64,000 bases of DNA, taken from the NCBI RefSeq assembly GCF_029873635.1, contig NC_080423.1, positions 99,441,991 to 99,505,990 of the forward strand. Reading direction: 5' to 3'. The stretch is from Malania oleifera. Its lineage: Eukaryota; Streptophyta; Magnoliopsida; Santalales; Ximeniaceae. The notes under the pieces were generated by a model. It did no database searches. It was not told the DNA's origin and saw only the letters and a list, made by a program, of their open reading frames with translations. Shown here one piece after another: positions 25,080-35,558 of this stretch. A program made the position numbers and the translations under genes. Within the stretch, counting starts at the first letter, position 1; the number at the start of each line of letters is the position of its first letter.

Positions 25080-26452
25080 TTCTTCAGGAGGGAGTGACAC
25101 CAAGCCCTAGGTATGAGTTTTATGCAACGCAGAAATTTTCTTAGTTATAGCTTATTTCCAAAGAGGATCACAAGCAGCCTCCTTATATGAGGTAGGCTCA
25201 CAAAGCGGGTGGAAAGCTACTAAAAAGGAGGTGAAAGAACTAGAATAAAAAGAATAAGCAAAATTTGGTAACTGAGTGGACTTATGAGCACGCTTGGGAT
25301 AGCGAGGCTGATGAGAATCCACAACCACAGGAGATTCTTAGGGGACCACAAGAGGAGCATCATCATCACCACCATTTGCATCATCATCACCACTGCCATC
25401 GCCACCATTTTCATCATCAGAGACAGGGTCAATACGAATAAGGTTGGGTTGCGCCATATGAGGAGAGCTAGTAGGAACGGTAAAGAAAGGAATGTGTTCA
25501 AGAAAGACAACATGATGAGAGACATATAGTTTCTGAGCAATAGGATCAAAACACCTATAACCCTTTTGTCCTTCTCCATAACCAAGGAAGATACATATGG
25601 CAGAACGTGGCAATAATTTGGTATGCTCAATAGTGGGACAAAGGACAAAACATAGGCAACCAAAGACTTTTAGAGAGGAGTAATCAAGGCCGGGGGGGGG
25701 GGGGGGGGGAGGGACCCATAAAATTTTTCCTAAGGAGATAGACTAGAATTGTGCGATGTGGGGATTTTATAAATCAAGTGTACCACTTTAAGAACCGATT
25801 CCCTCAGCAGATAAGAGAAAAGAGCGAGTTGTTTCAACAACATGATGATGTTTTATTTTGGCAACACCATTTTGTTGAGGAGTATGAGTACAAAAATATT
25901 TATGAACAGTACCATCAAAGATGAGCAACTCAGAAAGTGCCTTAAAAGTATACTCCCCACCCAAATCGAAATGAAAACACTTAACTACAGCAGAGTGTTG
26001 GTTACGAATAAATGATCAGAAGGCAGTATAGATAGAGATGAAATCAGATCGACATTTCATTAAATAGACCCAACAATATCGAGTATAATCATCAATAAAA
26101 GAAACATAGTATCTAGACCCCCCTTTTGTGTCAATAGGGGCAATACCCCACACATTAGAGTGGATTAAATCATAAAGTGCAACAAATTTAGACACGCTGT
26201 GATTAAAAGGTAATGCAAAAAAATTTTCCAATTTGCAACCCCTATAATTAGAAATATAATGTATCTGTAAGTCACCCAAAACACCACTAGATACCAAAAA
26301 TTTCAAACGATAGGCTGACACATGACCAAGTCTAGAATGCCATAAATAAAAAATAGAAGACGAGGAATCCAAGCGGAATGAGGAGATGTCCACTCGCGAT
26401 GCTGGCACATGATGAAGAACACGTAGCTCATCCAAAACATATATGCCGCCCT
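25080..26452 (-). pseudogene. copia-1 integrase and pre-integrase domain, broken
   Basis: The pre-integrase zinc region reads LWHSRLGHVSAYRLKFLVSS. The integrase core reads ALYDLIHSNVWGIAPI (first Asp of the usual DxWGP region replaced: SNVWG) and SFIDDYTRYCWVYLM. Later segments are in other frames, e.g. FLGYGEGQKGYRCFDP (25338-25613). An 18-G homopolymer (25692-25709) and several stops interrupt it. Gene order and motifs are Ty1/copia. Confidence 0.87.
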
Positions 26453-26454
26453 TT

Positions 26455-26868
26455 TTACGACCTCAACTTCCTGGATTGAGGATCTTGCACATGACAATAA
26501 GTAGAGGAAAAATGAACAGAGTAATCAGTATCACACAATTGACCAACAGAGACAAGACTTATGGTTAGTTTAGGAATGCAATAAACGTATGAAAGTGAGA
26601 AATTATGAGTACGAATGGAACCAACACCTTTTAAAGCCATAGGAATGCCATCAATAGTTAGCACAAAATTTAAAGAAAATGATGCATGTATAGATGCAAA
26701 TGAAGAGAAGTTAGTGGACGTATGATAAGATGCACCAGAATCTAAAACCCACAAAGAAGAGGATAAACCTAATGGAGTAGGCGATGACAAACTTACTGCG
26801 CGCAGATGGAGTAGACATGACATATGATTGTGAATCAAGAAACTGTTAGAATAGTTTTGCAAGGGCAC
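26455..26868 (-). pseudogene. copia-1 protease region
   Basis: 137 open codons include LWVLDSGASYHTSTNFSSF, the copia protease active site (Asp-Ser-Gly), and SVGQLCDTDYSVHFSSTYC, the conserved stretch before the pre-integrase domain. The active site itself is intact. A frame change separates it from gag upstream and from the pre-integrase domain downstream. Confidence 0.87.
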
Positions 26869-26953
26869 TCATGTGAGAATCAAATGAGAAATAATTCCTT
26901 GAATTAACCTATGAAGGGACAACAACTATTGCATTAGACTGGTGCCCTCCTGG

Positions 26954-27825
26954 TCACCACTGCTGGGGCATTGGATCCCCTAAACACTGAGATGACTTTC
27001 CTCCATTTCGCCATGACTGTGAAGTTTGAGTCTTATTAAAAAATTTTGGACATTGAGCCTTCCAATGTCCCTTCTCCTTACAGAAGTTGCACTCATTGTC
27101 GGGGTGAGGTGAAGATTGATTTTGACTGAAGGAAGGTAGTTGAGGAGGAATAATCAAAATGAATGCAAATGGCTAGGGGATAGATATTCCCTTTCCAATT
27201 TGAGATTTGAGACAAGTCTCTTCTGCTAACAACTTACTGAACACCGAATCAACTGAAGGAAGTGGAACATGATGTAAAATTGATCCATGAATGCCCTCAA
27301 AATCATCACAGAAAGCCATTAGAAACTGAACCAATCGCTGTTTTCCCTACGGGCAATATATGGAGCAAACTTCTGTAATTCCATAGATACTGTGAGAGCC
27401 AATTGATCCCAAAGATCGGTCATAGTCGAATAAAAATTTGTAACACTCCTATCCTTTTTTTCAAGTGTTCGAATATCTATCTCGAATTGATACTGAATAG
27501 TAAAGTTAGACTGAACATACAATCTTGCCAAATGGTCCTAAACCTCCTTAACAATTTCATATTTCGCCAATTGAATCCCAATGCGACTATCAACAGAATT
27601 GTTGATCCAAGTTATAACTTTAGACTTATGAGTATCCCACGCATCCAATAAGTCCTCAAATTTATCAACCCCCCCCCCTACTGGTTTACAAGCCAGACCC
27701 AAGTCATAACTCCACATCTTCTTACCCTTTAAGAAATATTTCATCATATAACTCCAATAAGAATATTTTTTGCAATCCAATCGTACACTAGTAGTTTACA
27801 GAGAATAATCCCTTTCACTAGCCAT
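26954..27825 (-). pseudogene. copia-1 gag with zinc knuckle
   Basis: The start codon is at 27823-27825 (MASERDYSL), followed at once by a TAA stop at 27796-27798. Then come YSYWSYMMKYFLKGKKMW and AWDTHKSKVITWINNSVDSR, typical of copia gag. The zinc knuckle CNFCKEKGHWKAQC is intact near 27060-27100. A run of C (about 27669-27677) sits where the protein reads GGG. Several frame changes occur, so gag is not made as one protein. Confidence 0.87.
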
Positions 27826-28065
27826 GACAAACAACAACAAATATACCCAAGCTATAATAATAAAATTAATCTGAGAATGGAAAAAGCGAAACCAAACTTG
27901 CTAATACAAAGCCAAGCGAGAATCCAACAAATCACAAGTCAAACTCAAACCAAAAGCAAACCACGTCCAGATTTTCCAACAACCAGAATCTGCCAGAAAA
28001 CTGAAATCGAACTGTACAGACACTAAAAAAAATAAATAAAAATTCAGGTCTTAAAAAAAATGGGG
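27826..28065 (-). mobile_element. copia-1 leader between gag and solo LTR G
   Basis: 240 bp of A-rich (plus strand) DNA upstream of the copia-1 gag start. No open frame or motif is recognised. It is cut by solo LTR G at 28066 and continues at 30203. Confidence 0.6.
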
Positions 28066-29819
28066 TGTGACTACCTGACCCTTTATACGGACCCATATTG
28101 TTATCACCAATATAGAATACCTGTACCTGATAAACATACATAAACAACCTGCCCTAAACAGGGACATACGGGTGTAACTCATGCATGAACATAATGTAAA
28201 TGTTGTCGAAAAACATAAACATTCATCAGGATTTCTATTAGACATATACCAGAGTTTACTAATTGTATTTTCCAAAAACATTGATCCATACTTAAAACAT
28301 AACGAGTTATTACATCCTCCCCTAAAAGGGTATTTCAACTAAGTTTATTACATAACAAGAACACTTACGTAAACTAAACCAAAAACTACCTCCCAAGCCC
28401 CTTTAGCAACTAGGACCGACGTCCTGAAGGACCTAAAAACAAAGGTTGGATAATGGGGTGAAACACTTATCAGTAAGGAAGAAGATATTATAATAGTGTG
28501 TGATCCTGTGTGTATACTTCAAATAAAACGAACACATGTAATACACTTTTGAAATACTATAATATAGAAGATCTATTAGCACATTTTTTGTATTTAAATT
28601 GTGCATATGAATATTAGAACAACGACCAGCTTGGTATGACATATTACGCCTATTTACCCCGTGGCACGGGTTGTGCACGATATCTCTAACAATGCCCTAT
28701 TCGTATAGGTATTGCCAAGTATCTAATATATAGTCCAATTGCCTCCCCTGGTATATTATTTCACCAGTGATTACATACTCCTGCAAGCCGGCTATATCTA
28801 TACCCACACTGATTCACATATGTGATTGCACTGTACTTACTAGTTACGAAACCGAGCCTTTTATTTCCGGAGTGTCTTTCAACCCTTGTAGATTGAAGTA
28901 TATTTCAACTCCTTTAAATTGAACTATCTTTCAGTTCCTTTGGTAGCAAGCTTTGGTTCCATTTATCATATATACAATTTATAATGAAAACATAATAACC
29001 TACGCAATTCCAGTATTTTCACAACTCATATAATCATCTTGGCATAAACCGGCACACATCCTCTCAGTTTACCCTTTTCACGTTCATAACTCGGTATATA
29101 ACCGACACCTGTTTTCCACATTTTTCAATATAGAAAAATGGAACTCCAGTTCCCATAGTTTATACAAGTATTGTAAAAGATTCTTATATTTCATTTCCAT
29201 GCACATGTCACACTAATTTGATCAAAAGCCCGCTATATATATAGTACATAATACAGTAAACATCATTTAAATGACAAATAATGGATTCAAGCATTTCCTA
29301 CAATAATATTAGTGAAATAAGGATGTTTTGTAAAGTTTGGAGATCATATGCCAAAATCTGTATTTTTACCAAAAACCGTAAAATCGCAAAACCGATATTT
29401 TTACCCAGTGGAATTTAGTAAATAAGCAGTCATATAAGACATATAAGCCTAAACTATCTTTTAGTGGTTTAGTTTTTCAAAAATATTGTTGTAAACAAAT
29501 TCCTCTTACCTTAAACCCAAAAGTAGAAACTCGTACGAAACGGTCCAAAACAACAACTCGGAATCCTTGAAACCTAAAAACCATAGAACATTACTTCCCT
29601 ATAATCTCAACTACTATACAACTATCTAATCGAAATTAGAATCAGATCCTTACCTTGATTTTTGGGAAAACCCAAAAATCTTCAAAGCGACGATCTGATC
29701 CGCTATATTTGTAGATTTTCCTCCTATGATCTACGTAGGAACCTTCGATTTTTGGAACAGACGACGAATGACAAAGGATCGTAGAGAGAGAGAGAGAGAG
29801 AGAGGGAACCCGGTGGTTC

Positions 29820-29869
<50 letters not shown>

Positions 29870-30197
29870 TTGGGAGAATCTTAGCCCTTAAGCAACCCAA
29901 AATGGATATTTATAGGGCTCTTGGCCGAGTCAAACTTGTCGACGAGGCGGCATCTTCGTCGACGAGCCAGCCACACAGCTCACCAACGAAGCCATTCCTT
30001 CGTCAACGAACCTCATTCGGATATTTTCGCTAACCCGCTCGGTATTTCCTCATCAACGACGCTCTGAATTTTGTTGACAAGGCACTGAAGGGACTTCGTT
30101 GATGAACTTACTGCCTTCGTCGACGAACCCTGTTGAAATATCTCGTCCTACCCGTTTCTTATTTATTTTTCCTCATTCACGAGTTCGGTTCTCTACA
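28066..30197 (-). repeat. Solo LTR G of a gypsy family
   Basis: It reads TGTGACTACCTGACC... on the + strand and ends GGTTCTCTACA. It is 2132 bp with a perfect 5-bp duplication TGGGG (28061-28065 and 30198-30202). The minus strand is the sense strand: LTR start TGTAGAGAACC at 30197, palindrome cluster 29935-30130, TATAAATA at 29914-29907, then (GA)n runs (29785-29868). No internal region remains. The open frames in it are incidental. Confidence 0.92.
29907..30130 (-). promoter_or_regulatory. U3 palindrome array and TATA box of solo LTR G
   Basis: Motifs of the form TCGTCGACGA (perfect at 30117-30126) and CpG-decay variants repeat from 30130 back to 29935 on the sense strand. TATAAATA follows at 29914-29907, so the array ends within about 25 bp of the TATA box, the same layout as in LTRs B, C, D and J. 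Confidence 0.6.
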
Positions 30198-30202
30198 TGG
30201 GG

Positions 30203-30560
30203 CATCCTTGATGTTGGTTCATAGGCACGACCCATCCCAAAGCTATCTCTTGCCGAAGTCCTCGCCCAATTTGAGGCTAGCTCCAACCTCACCTTCCGTA
30301 GAAGACAACTTCACTAGCTTTGATGCCAGCTCCGGCTGGCCCCTCAGCACTGGCAACTACATCATCACCGTCGGCCTCGGCACCCCGAAATTTGACCTCC
30401 TACTTGTCTTCAACATTGGCAGCGACCTGCAACTCTGCGGCTTGCAAACAACTTGCCTCTGCTATCACAACTCATCTTCAACATCGGTAGCGACTTGCAA
30501 CTTTGCCGCTTGCAAACAACTCCGCTGCCTACGACGACAATCCTACTCCAACGGTTGGTT
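30203..30560 (+). pseudogene. Fragment of an A1-family aspartic protease gene
   Basis: The frame reads MLVHRHDPSQS, SGWPLSTGNYIITVGLGTPK and then FDLLLVFNIGSDLQLC. This matches the propeptide end and first active-site region of plant nepenthesin-like aspartic proteases, in which the active site is DTGSD. Here it is NIGSD: the catalytic Asp is Asn and Thr is Ile, so it is dead. After the active site the text degenerates and a 47-bp block is repeated out of frame. Only about 110 codons remain of a protein usually over 400. It lies antisense within the copia-1 leader, between its primer site and gag, so it may be a captured host sequence. The GC content is much higher than its surroundings. Confidence 0.75.
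30408..30522. repeat. 47-bp direct repeat inside the aspartic protease fragment
   Basis: CTTCAACATTGGCAGCGACC... (30408-30454) recurs as CTTCAACATCGGTAGCGACT... (30476-30522) with few substitutions. The offset of 68 bp is not a multiple of three, so the second copy reads in another frame. Confidence 0.85.
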
Positions 30561-30592
30561 CGCCATGGAGATGCAAAATTCCATAGAGCAAA

Positions 30593-30774
30593 GTTTTGAT
30601 ACCATGATAGAATCAAAGAGGGAGCAAAAGATTGGGAAAAGAAAAAGTTTTAATTGAATCATTAGGGTTCTATAAGAGATAAAAATGACTTATATAGCTT
30701 ATAAGAATAAAAGGGAAAAAGACTATTCTGTCCTGATATAATGCAAATAATTATTATGACTAATAGAAAATACA
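30593..30774 (-). repeat. copia-1 primer site and probable 5' LTR
   Basis: The minus strand of 30593-30604 reads TGGTATCAAAAC, a primer site for initiator tRNA-Met. Immediately upstream (30605 rightward) the minus strand ends ...GATTCTATCA, a plausible LTR end, with a TATA-like CTATATAAG near 30695. The outer LTR edge is uncertain; TGTATTTTC at 30774 is a candidate, giving a short LTR of about 170 bp. The other LTR is outside the window. Confidence 0.55.
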
Positions 30775-31347
30775 ATAGAAAATGAGTTTTCTTCTCATTT
30801 TCTTTTCTTGTCCTTCTCCCACTATAATCCTTGATCCAAACGGACTTTTAAGTGTTTTGGGGAAAAAAAATGAAAAAGGAAAGGAAAGAAATAAAGGGAA
30901 AATGGAATGTAGAATTTGGTAATGGATTTTTCTAATGTTGTCAAATCTACCACTTTTCTTATTTATTATATTGGATTTACTAAAGATTTCATGCCTTTGA
31001 TTCCGGGAAAAGTTTAACAATTTATATACTTAATTAATTTAAGAACATGCCAAAGCAATTAAAAGAGAGGAGATGCAATTGAATACAAAGAAAAGTTTTT
31101 CACTTTAGGGTTTGATGGGATAAAATTTGCAAGGGAATGTGTGCATTTATGGTACCCTGTCAATATCATTTCTCCTTTTGGTGTTTAGAGTCAAAGCCAT
31201 ACCTTCATATGTTTTAGTAACATCATGGGGCAAGACCCATCTTTTGGCTGTTTCATGTGAGTTCATTATTTAATAAGCTATAGTGAAAAAAAAAAAAAAA
31301 AAAATCACAGCAGTAAATAAATAGGCTCAATAAAAAAAATTACGGTC
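30775..31347. other. AT-rich intergenic DNA without recognised features
   Basis: I see homopolymer A runs and no open frame with recognisable motifs. An 86-codon minus-strand frame here is low-complexity. Confidence 0.6.
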
Positions 31348-31954
31348 GTTTAGGTGTGAAAAATACTTTTTATTTTTCATTCTAATTATTAAAAAAATTA
31401 TAAAAAATTAGTTTATTTTATTTTATTTTTATAGCAATTTTATGAAATAAATAAATAAAAATAAATAATTTTAATGCTATTTTCTTGTGAAAATTATTTT
31501 ATTTTTTATTTTTATTTTAAAATAATTATAAAAACATCACCTTATTTTCTAATTTTTCTAATTTATATAGAAAAAAGTTGAGAAATATTTTTCATTATTT
31601 TATTAAACTTCTAACTTTTATTTTGCATATGAGAGTGTGGAATTTGGATTCGAGATTTTAATTTTTATGGATTACGTAGAGTTTGTTATAAATTCACACA
31701 AATCCAAGTTCAACCCCTCCAAAATTCATGATTCCAAATATTACCTTATATAAAATTTGAAAAATGAGAAAACAGGTTGTCTTTTTTGTGATTATTTTGA
31801 AACATAAAAATAAAAAATAAAAATTATTTTACACATTTAGACAAACTTTCTATTTTTTACCTTTTAAATACTAATTTTGAAAGACTAAAAAGTAAGTAAA
31901 ATTTTATAATTCTTTAAAAAACTAAAAATTAAAAAATATTTTCCACACCTAAAC
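31348..31954. mobile_element. MITE-like foldback element with long imperfect arms
   Basis: The left end GTTTAGGTGTGAAAAATAC is inverted at the right end (…TATTTTCCACACCTAAAC). The similarity continues inward: AAAATTATTTTATTTTTTAT (about 31492) matches the complement of the stretch near 31830. The arms are about 290 bp. A smaller inverted pair (about 31640-31745, GAATTTGGATTC against GATTCCAAATATT) sits in the centre and may be a nested element. I could not find a clear target duplication, so the superfamily is open. Confidence 0.6.
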
Positions 31955-32774
31955 AATCCCTACATTTTTTTAATGTGTGACAAGAAAATAATAGTTTTTA
32001 TCACAAAAATCAAGCTATAAATACTTATAATTTCAGAGTTTGCCTAGTTTTCTTAATGTTAGTATTTAATTTTTAAATCATTTTTTTTTTAAAATAATTT
32101 ATAAAATTTTGAACAACATTCCAAAAGCTCTTAACCACCATCAAGATTATGGTATTATCATCAACCTTGTTGCATAAGGGGAAGCCATTTATAATTTTTT
32201 AAATTAAAGTCATTATCATTATTTTTCTTTTCTTTTAATTGTTGACTAGCAAAGAAGGAGGCAACTAGCTAAGCCTATAGCATTATTCCTCAAAGCTGTG
32301 TTTGAAATTCATAATGCATCTTTGTTTCTTAACCCTAATATTCTAAAGGGTAATTAGGTTTCTATAAATGTGGACATGTCACCACCAGACTTTGGCATCA
32401 CAAAACTCTGTTTGGCCCTCAGTTATTGCATGTTTGCTCCAAAAGAATGAAGGACAAGAAAGCTTGAGATCTCTCTTCTAAAAGAGTAAAAGTAAAAGAT
32501 AAAAAAAGGAGTGGGGGAAGAAAAGTAAAAGAGAATTAAGCTTTGGTAAACTCATCCTTTTTTCTTTTTTTTTTTCCTTGGATGAAAAAATCAGATTTAG
32601 TTACCATGCAGATCATATGAGGAGTCCTCACACAAATTGTTTTTTTCTTTAAAAAAAAATCCCATTTAATCAATTTAGCCTAATGTTATTCATTAAATAG
32701 TTAAATTCAACAGAACCTTACTCTGCTAAATGAATATTATGCCTGCAAAATTTTATCTTATTCTTAACACTCGG
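31955..32774. other. AT-rich intergenic DNA without recognised features
   Basis: No open frame above noise, no tandem array. Only poly-A/poly-T runs. Confidence 0.6.
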
Positions 32775-33283
32775 TTGGAATTCAGAAAATATTAGGGATG
32801 GGAAAGGAAAATATCAAGAAATCCACGTTTTCATGCTTCGTTATCGAGGAAACGAAGAGAGAGAAAAAAAAAAGTATACTAAATTCACAAACAAAATTTT
32901 GATTTTACACATTAGTAATGTTTAGTTTCTCTTAACTTTTAATTATATAAAAATAAACTCTCTCTTTTAATAGAGTTAAATGTAGAAGAAAAATATAATG
33001 GAAAATGGGTTTCCTCCTTATTTTCCTTTCCCTTTCTATTCCCTTTCCTTTCTTTCCCATTATAGTTTCTTTCTATATTAAATTCTATTAAAAATGAAAG
33101 TTTGTTTTTATATGACTAAAAATTAAGAAAAATATTAAATATTAATAATGTGTAAAATCAAAATTTTGTTCATGAATTTAGTATATTTTTCATTTTATTT
33201 CTTATTTTTCTCGATAACCAAACATGAAAATATGGATTCCTAAATATTTTCCTTTTCTTTCCCTAATATTTTTCGAGTTCCAA
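32775..33283. mobile_element. MITE with terminal inverted repeats of about 150 bp
   Basis: The left arm starts TTGGAATTCAGAAAATATTA and runs to about 32930. The right arm is its complement, ending ...TTTCGAGTTCCAA at 33283. Matching blocks include TTATCGAG/CTCGATAA, TATACTAAATTC/GAATTTAGTATA and AAAATTTTGATTTTACACAT against ATGTGTAAAATCAAAATTTT. No transposase is present. The target duplication is not clear. Confidence 0.75.
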
Positions 33284-33358
33284 ATGGGGCCTAAATATTC
33301 TTAATTTTATAAAAAAAGAATAAGTTTATGAATAAATTTATCGTTGTCATTTATCCCA

Positions 33359-33484
33359 TGTTTGGAGAGGACTTAGATTTGAAGTTGTATTAGATTTGGA
33401 TAAGATGTAGTATACAATTGTATTGAAATTTGTCCAAATCCATTCAAACACAAATATGAGATGCCAAATCCATACTTCCAAACA
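33359..33484. mobile_element. Possible short MITE
   Basis: About 126 bp are bounded by TGTTTGGA and TCCAAACA, with further inverted similarity inside (TAGATTTG..CAAATCCAT). It is small and AT-rich, and the call rests only on the inverted ends. Confidence 0.4.
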
Positions 33485-34689
33485 CTACCTTAATGTTCTA
33501 GAATGAAATTGTCTTTTGTCTTTATTATTGTGACTACTATTGTTATTATTAAAGAAAGGTAAGCAAGAGAGAGCTACTACAAACTAGCAAAAAGAACAAA
33601 ACAATATTATTAAAAAAATGTTTCTCTTATATATTATTCGTTTTTATTGTTGCAATTAAATAATTATATATTGTTGTGGCATGATTTATTTATTTACTTA
33701 TTTACTATTATAATAATATATACATATGTACATGGCAAAAGTTGTTCATAACACTATTATCATGAAAAGTTTAGGGGTATTACAAAAATATTATTAAAAT
33801 AATATTAAAACAACTCATAATATACTACAATTATCTTATCTATCTTCAAAAATCTTGATGAATGAATGAAACAAAAATATTGTCATGAGATAATAATCTT
33901 ATTGTTAAGGAAGTAAATTTAAAAGGACATATAGAATGACTCCATCGACTTATGTGAGAACATGGTATATAAAGTTATGATGACATAAAAAAAAAAAAAA
34001 GAAAAAAAAAGTTATGATGTCATAGTTCCTTACTAGGCCATTTACTTCACATCATTTAATTATGGGTCATTTAATTTTACTATTAAAAATTATGAAAAAA
34101 AATGAAAAATAAATTTAAAACCTAACTGGATGATTGCTCATTTTTTGTTCTTCGATAATATAATAGATGATTATCATGTTATCCATCAATCATTTTAATT
34201 ACTGAACAATATTTTCAACTTCTTTCCCAACAACAGAAAATGATACAAAGGCCCAAACTAAAACTAGTAGCGTGTACAAATGCGTTCTTATCATTAGTTT
34301 CTTTGTCATGCTATAATAAAGGTAGAGCATAAAGATAATAAATGATGCCGAATAATCCTTGTTATGTGCTTTTTTTATTTTTTATTGGTGAATAATGAGA
34401 TCATTTTTTGTTTATAGGAGGTGAATAATAAATTGAAGAGGGCATGCATGATCTCTCTCTCTCTCTCTCGGATTGGTAATTCAAATACTTCTTTTGTCCT
34501 TTTCAAGAAACATGTATTTTATTAAAGTTGAGCAGACAAAAAATATTGCAAAAAATTGAGGATGATATTTAGGGCGAAAATAATAAAAGAAAAATGTATA
34601 GTAATTGTAAGGCTTACAGAGATAAGCTGAGTGGAGGAAGTCTAAGTGGAATCCCATAGAGAGGAGTAAGGCAAATCATATCAAGAGAT
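33485..34689. other. AT-rich DNA upstream of the KANADI2-like gene
   Basis: No gene or element recognised. Short (CT)n run at 34452-34469 and A-rich stretches only. Confidence 0.6.
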
Positions 34690-34825
34690 GGATTTGAATT
34701 TGAATGCAGAAAAAGAAAACAGGACTATGAATGATGTAGGAATTCTATTGAAGTGCGTATGGTGTGTCAATCAACATTTTTATCTCAATGTGCATGATCA
34801 AAAAATGGGAGAATCATATATACAT

Positions 34826-34870
<45 letters not shown>

Positions 34871-35558
34871 AATGTGAGAAAGTTGAAATCCCATAAATAG
34901 GGAATTTGGGGTGCAGGGGAAAGGAAAGGAGCCCTAACCTAGCTGCACTTAGCTAGGGAGGGCCTAATGGTCCTGTGAATTGAAGAGGGTAAGGCATGAG
35001 AGGACTGTAAAACCTAAAGTGGTTGAGAGACAAACTCACACGTTAAAAGCTCCCACTAAAATTTCCTTTTCTCCCAAAGGAAACAAGAAAAAAAATTGGA
35101 GTGAAAAGGAATCTAAGTCTCATTTGTTTCCCCTTTTCCTCTTTTTCTCCACCTCACGGCCCCCTAACCCACCCTCCCAAACAAAGCAAATCTCTCTCTC
35201 TCACTCTCTCTCTCTCTCTCTCTCTCTGTACATGTGTGTGTGTGTCTGTATGTGTTTGTGTCATTTTCTCTTATATACTTCACACAAACAAGGAACAAGG
35301 ATTCATTTCTTGCCTTTTCAAATCTATCTCCATCGCTTTCCACTCATCACCTCTCCCCCAATCTCTCCAACCCTGAAATCTGACCAGACCCAGAGCTATA
35401 GATTTCACCACCGAGCTCATCATCCCTTCATCATCAAAAACCTAGCTAGCCCACAGAATTAATCAACAGCACGAGTACTCCTGAGAAGAGAAGATTCAAA
35501 AGAGAAGCACCTAGCTAGCCAGCTCGCTAGTCACAAAGGAAGAGCTTGAAGGATCCGC
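34690..35558 (+). promoter_or_regulatory. Upstream region and probable 5' UTR of the KANADI2-like gene
   Basis: A (GA)n run (34829-34866) and a (CT)n run (35189-35227) are the GAGA-type repeats common in promoters and leaders of plant developmental genes. A TATA-like CTTATATAC lies at about 35269-35277, which would give a leader of roughly 250 bp. The 160-codon frame across 34980-35462 is low-complexity and stops before the gene's ATG; I treat it as incidental. Promoter assignment is inferred. Confidence 0.5.

Noticed and set aside
25220..25663. 147-codon frame on the minus strand
   Set aside because: It is an alternative frame of the copia-1 integrase region, hydrophobic by composition. The true pol frame is recognised next to it.
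34980..35462. 160-codon frame upstream of the KANADI2-like gene
   Set aside because: It is low-complexity and crosses the (CT)n run and the likely TATA box. It overlaps the probable promoter and leader; at most an upstream ORF.
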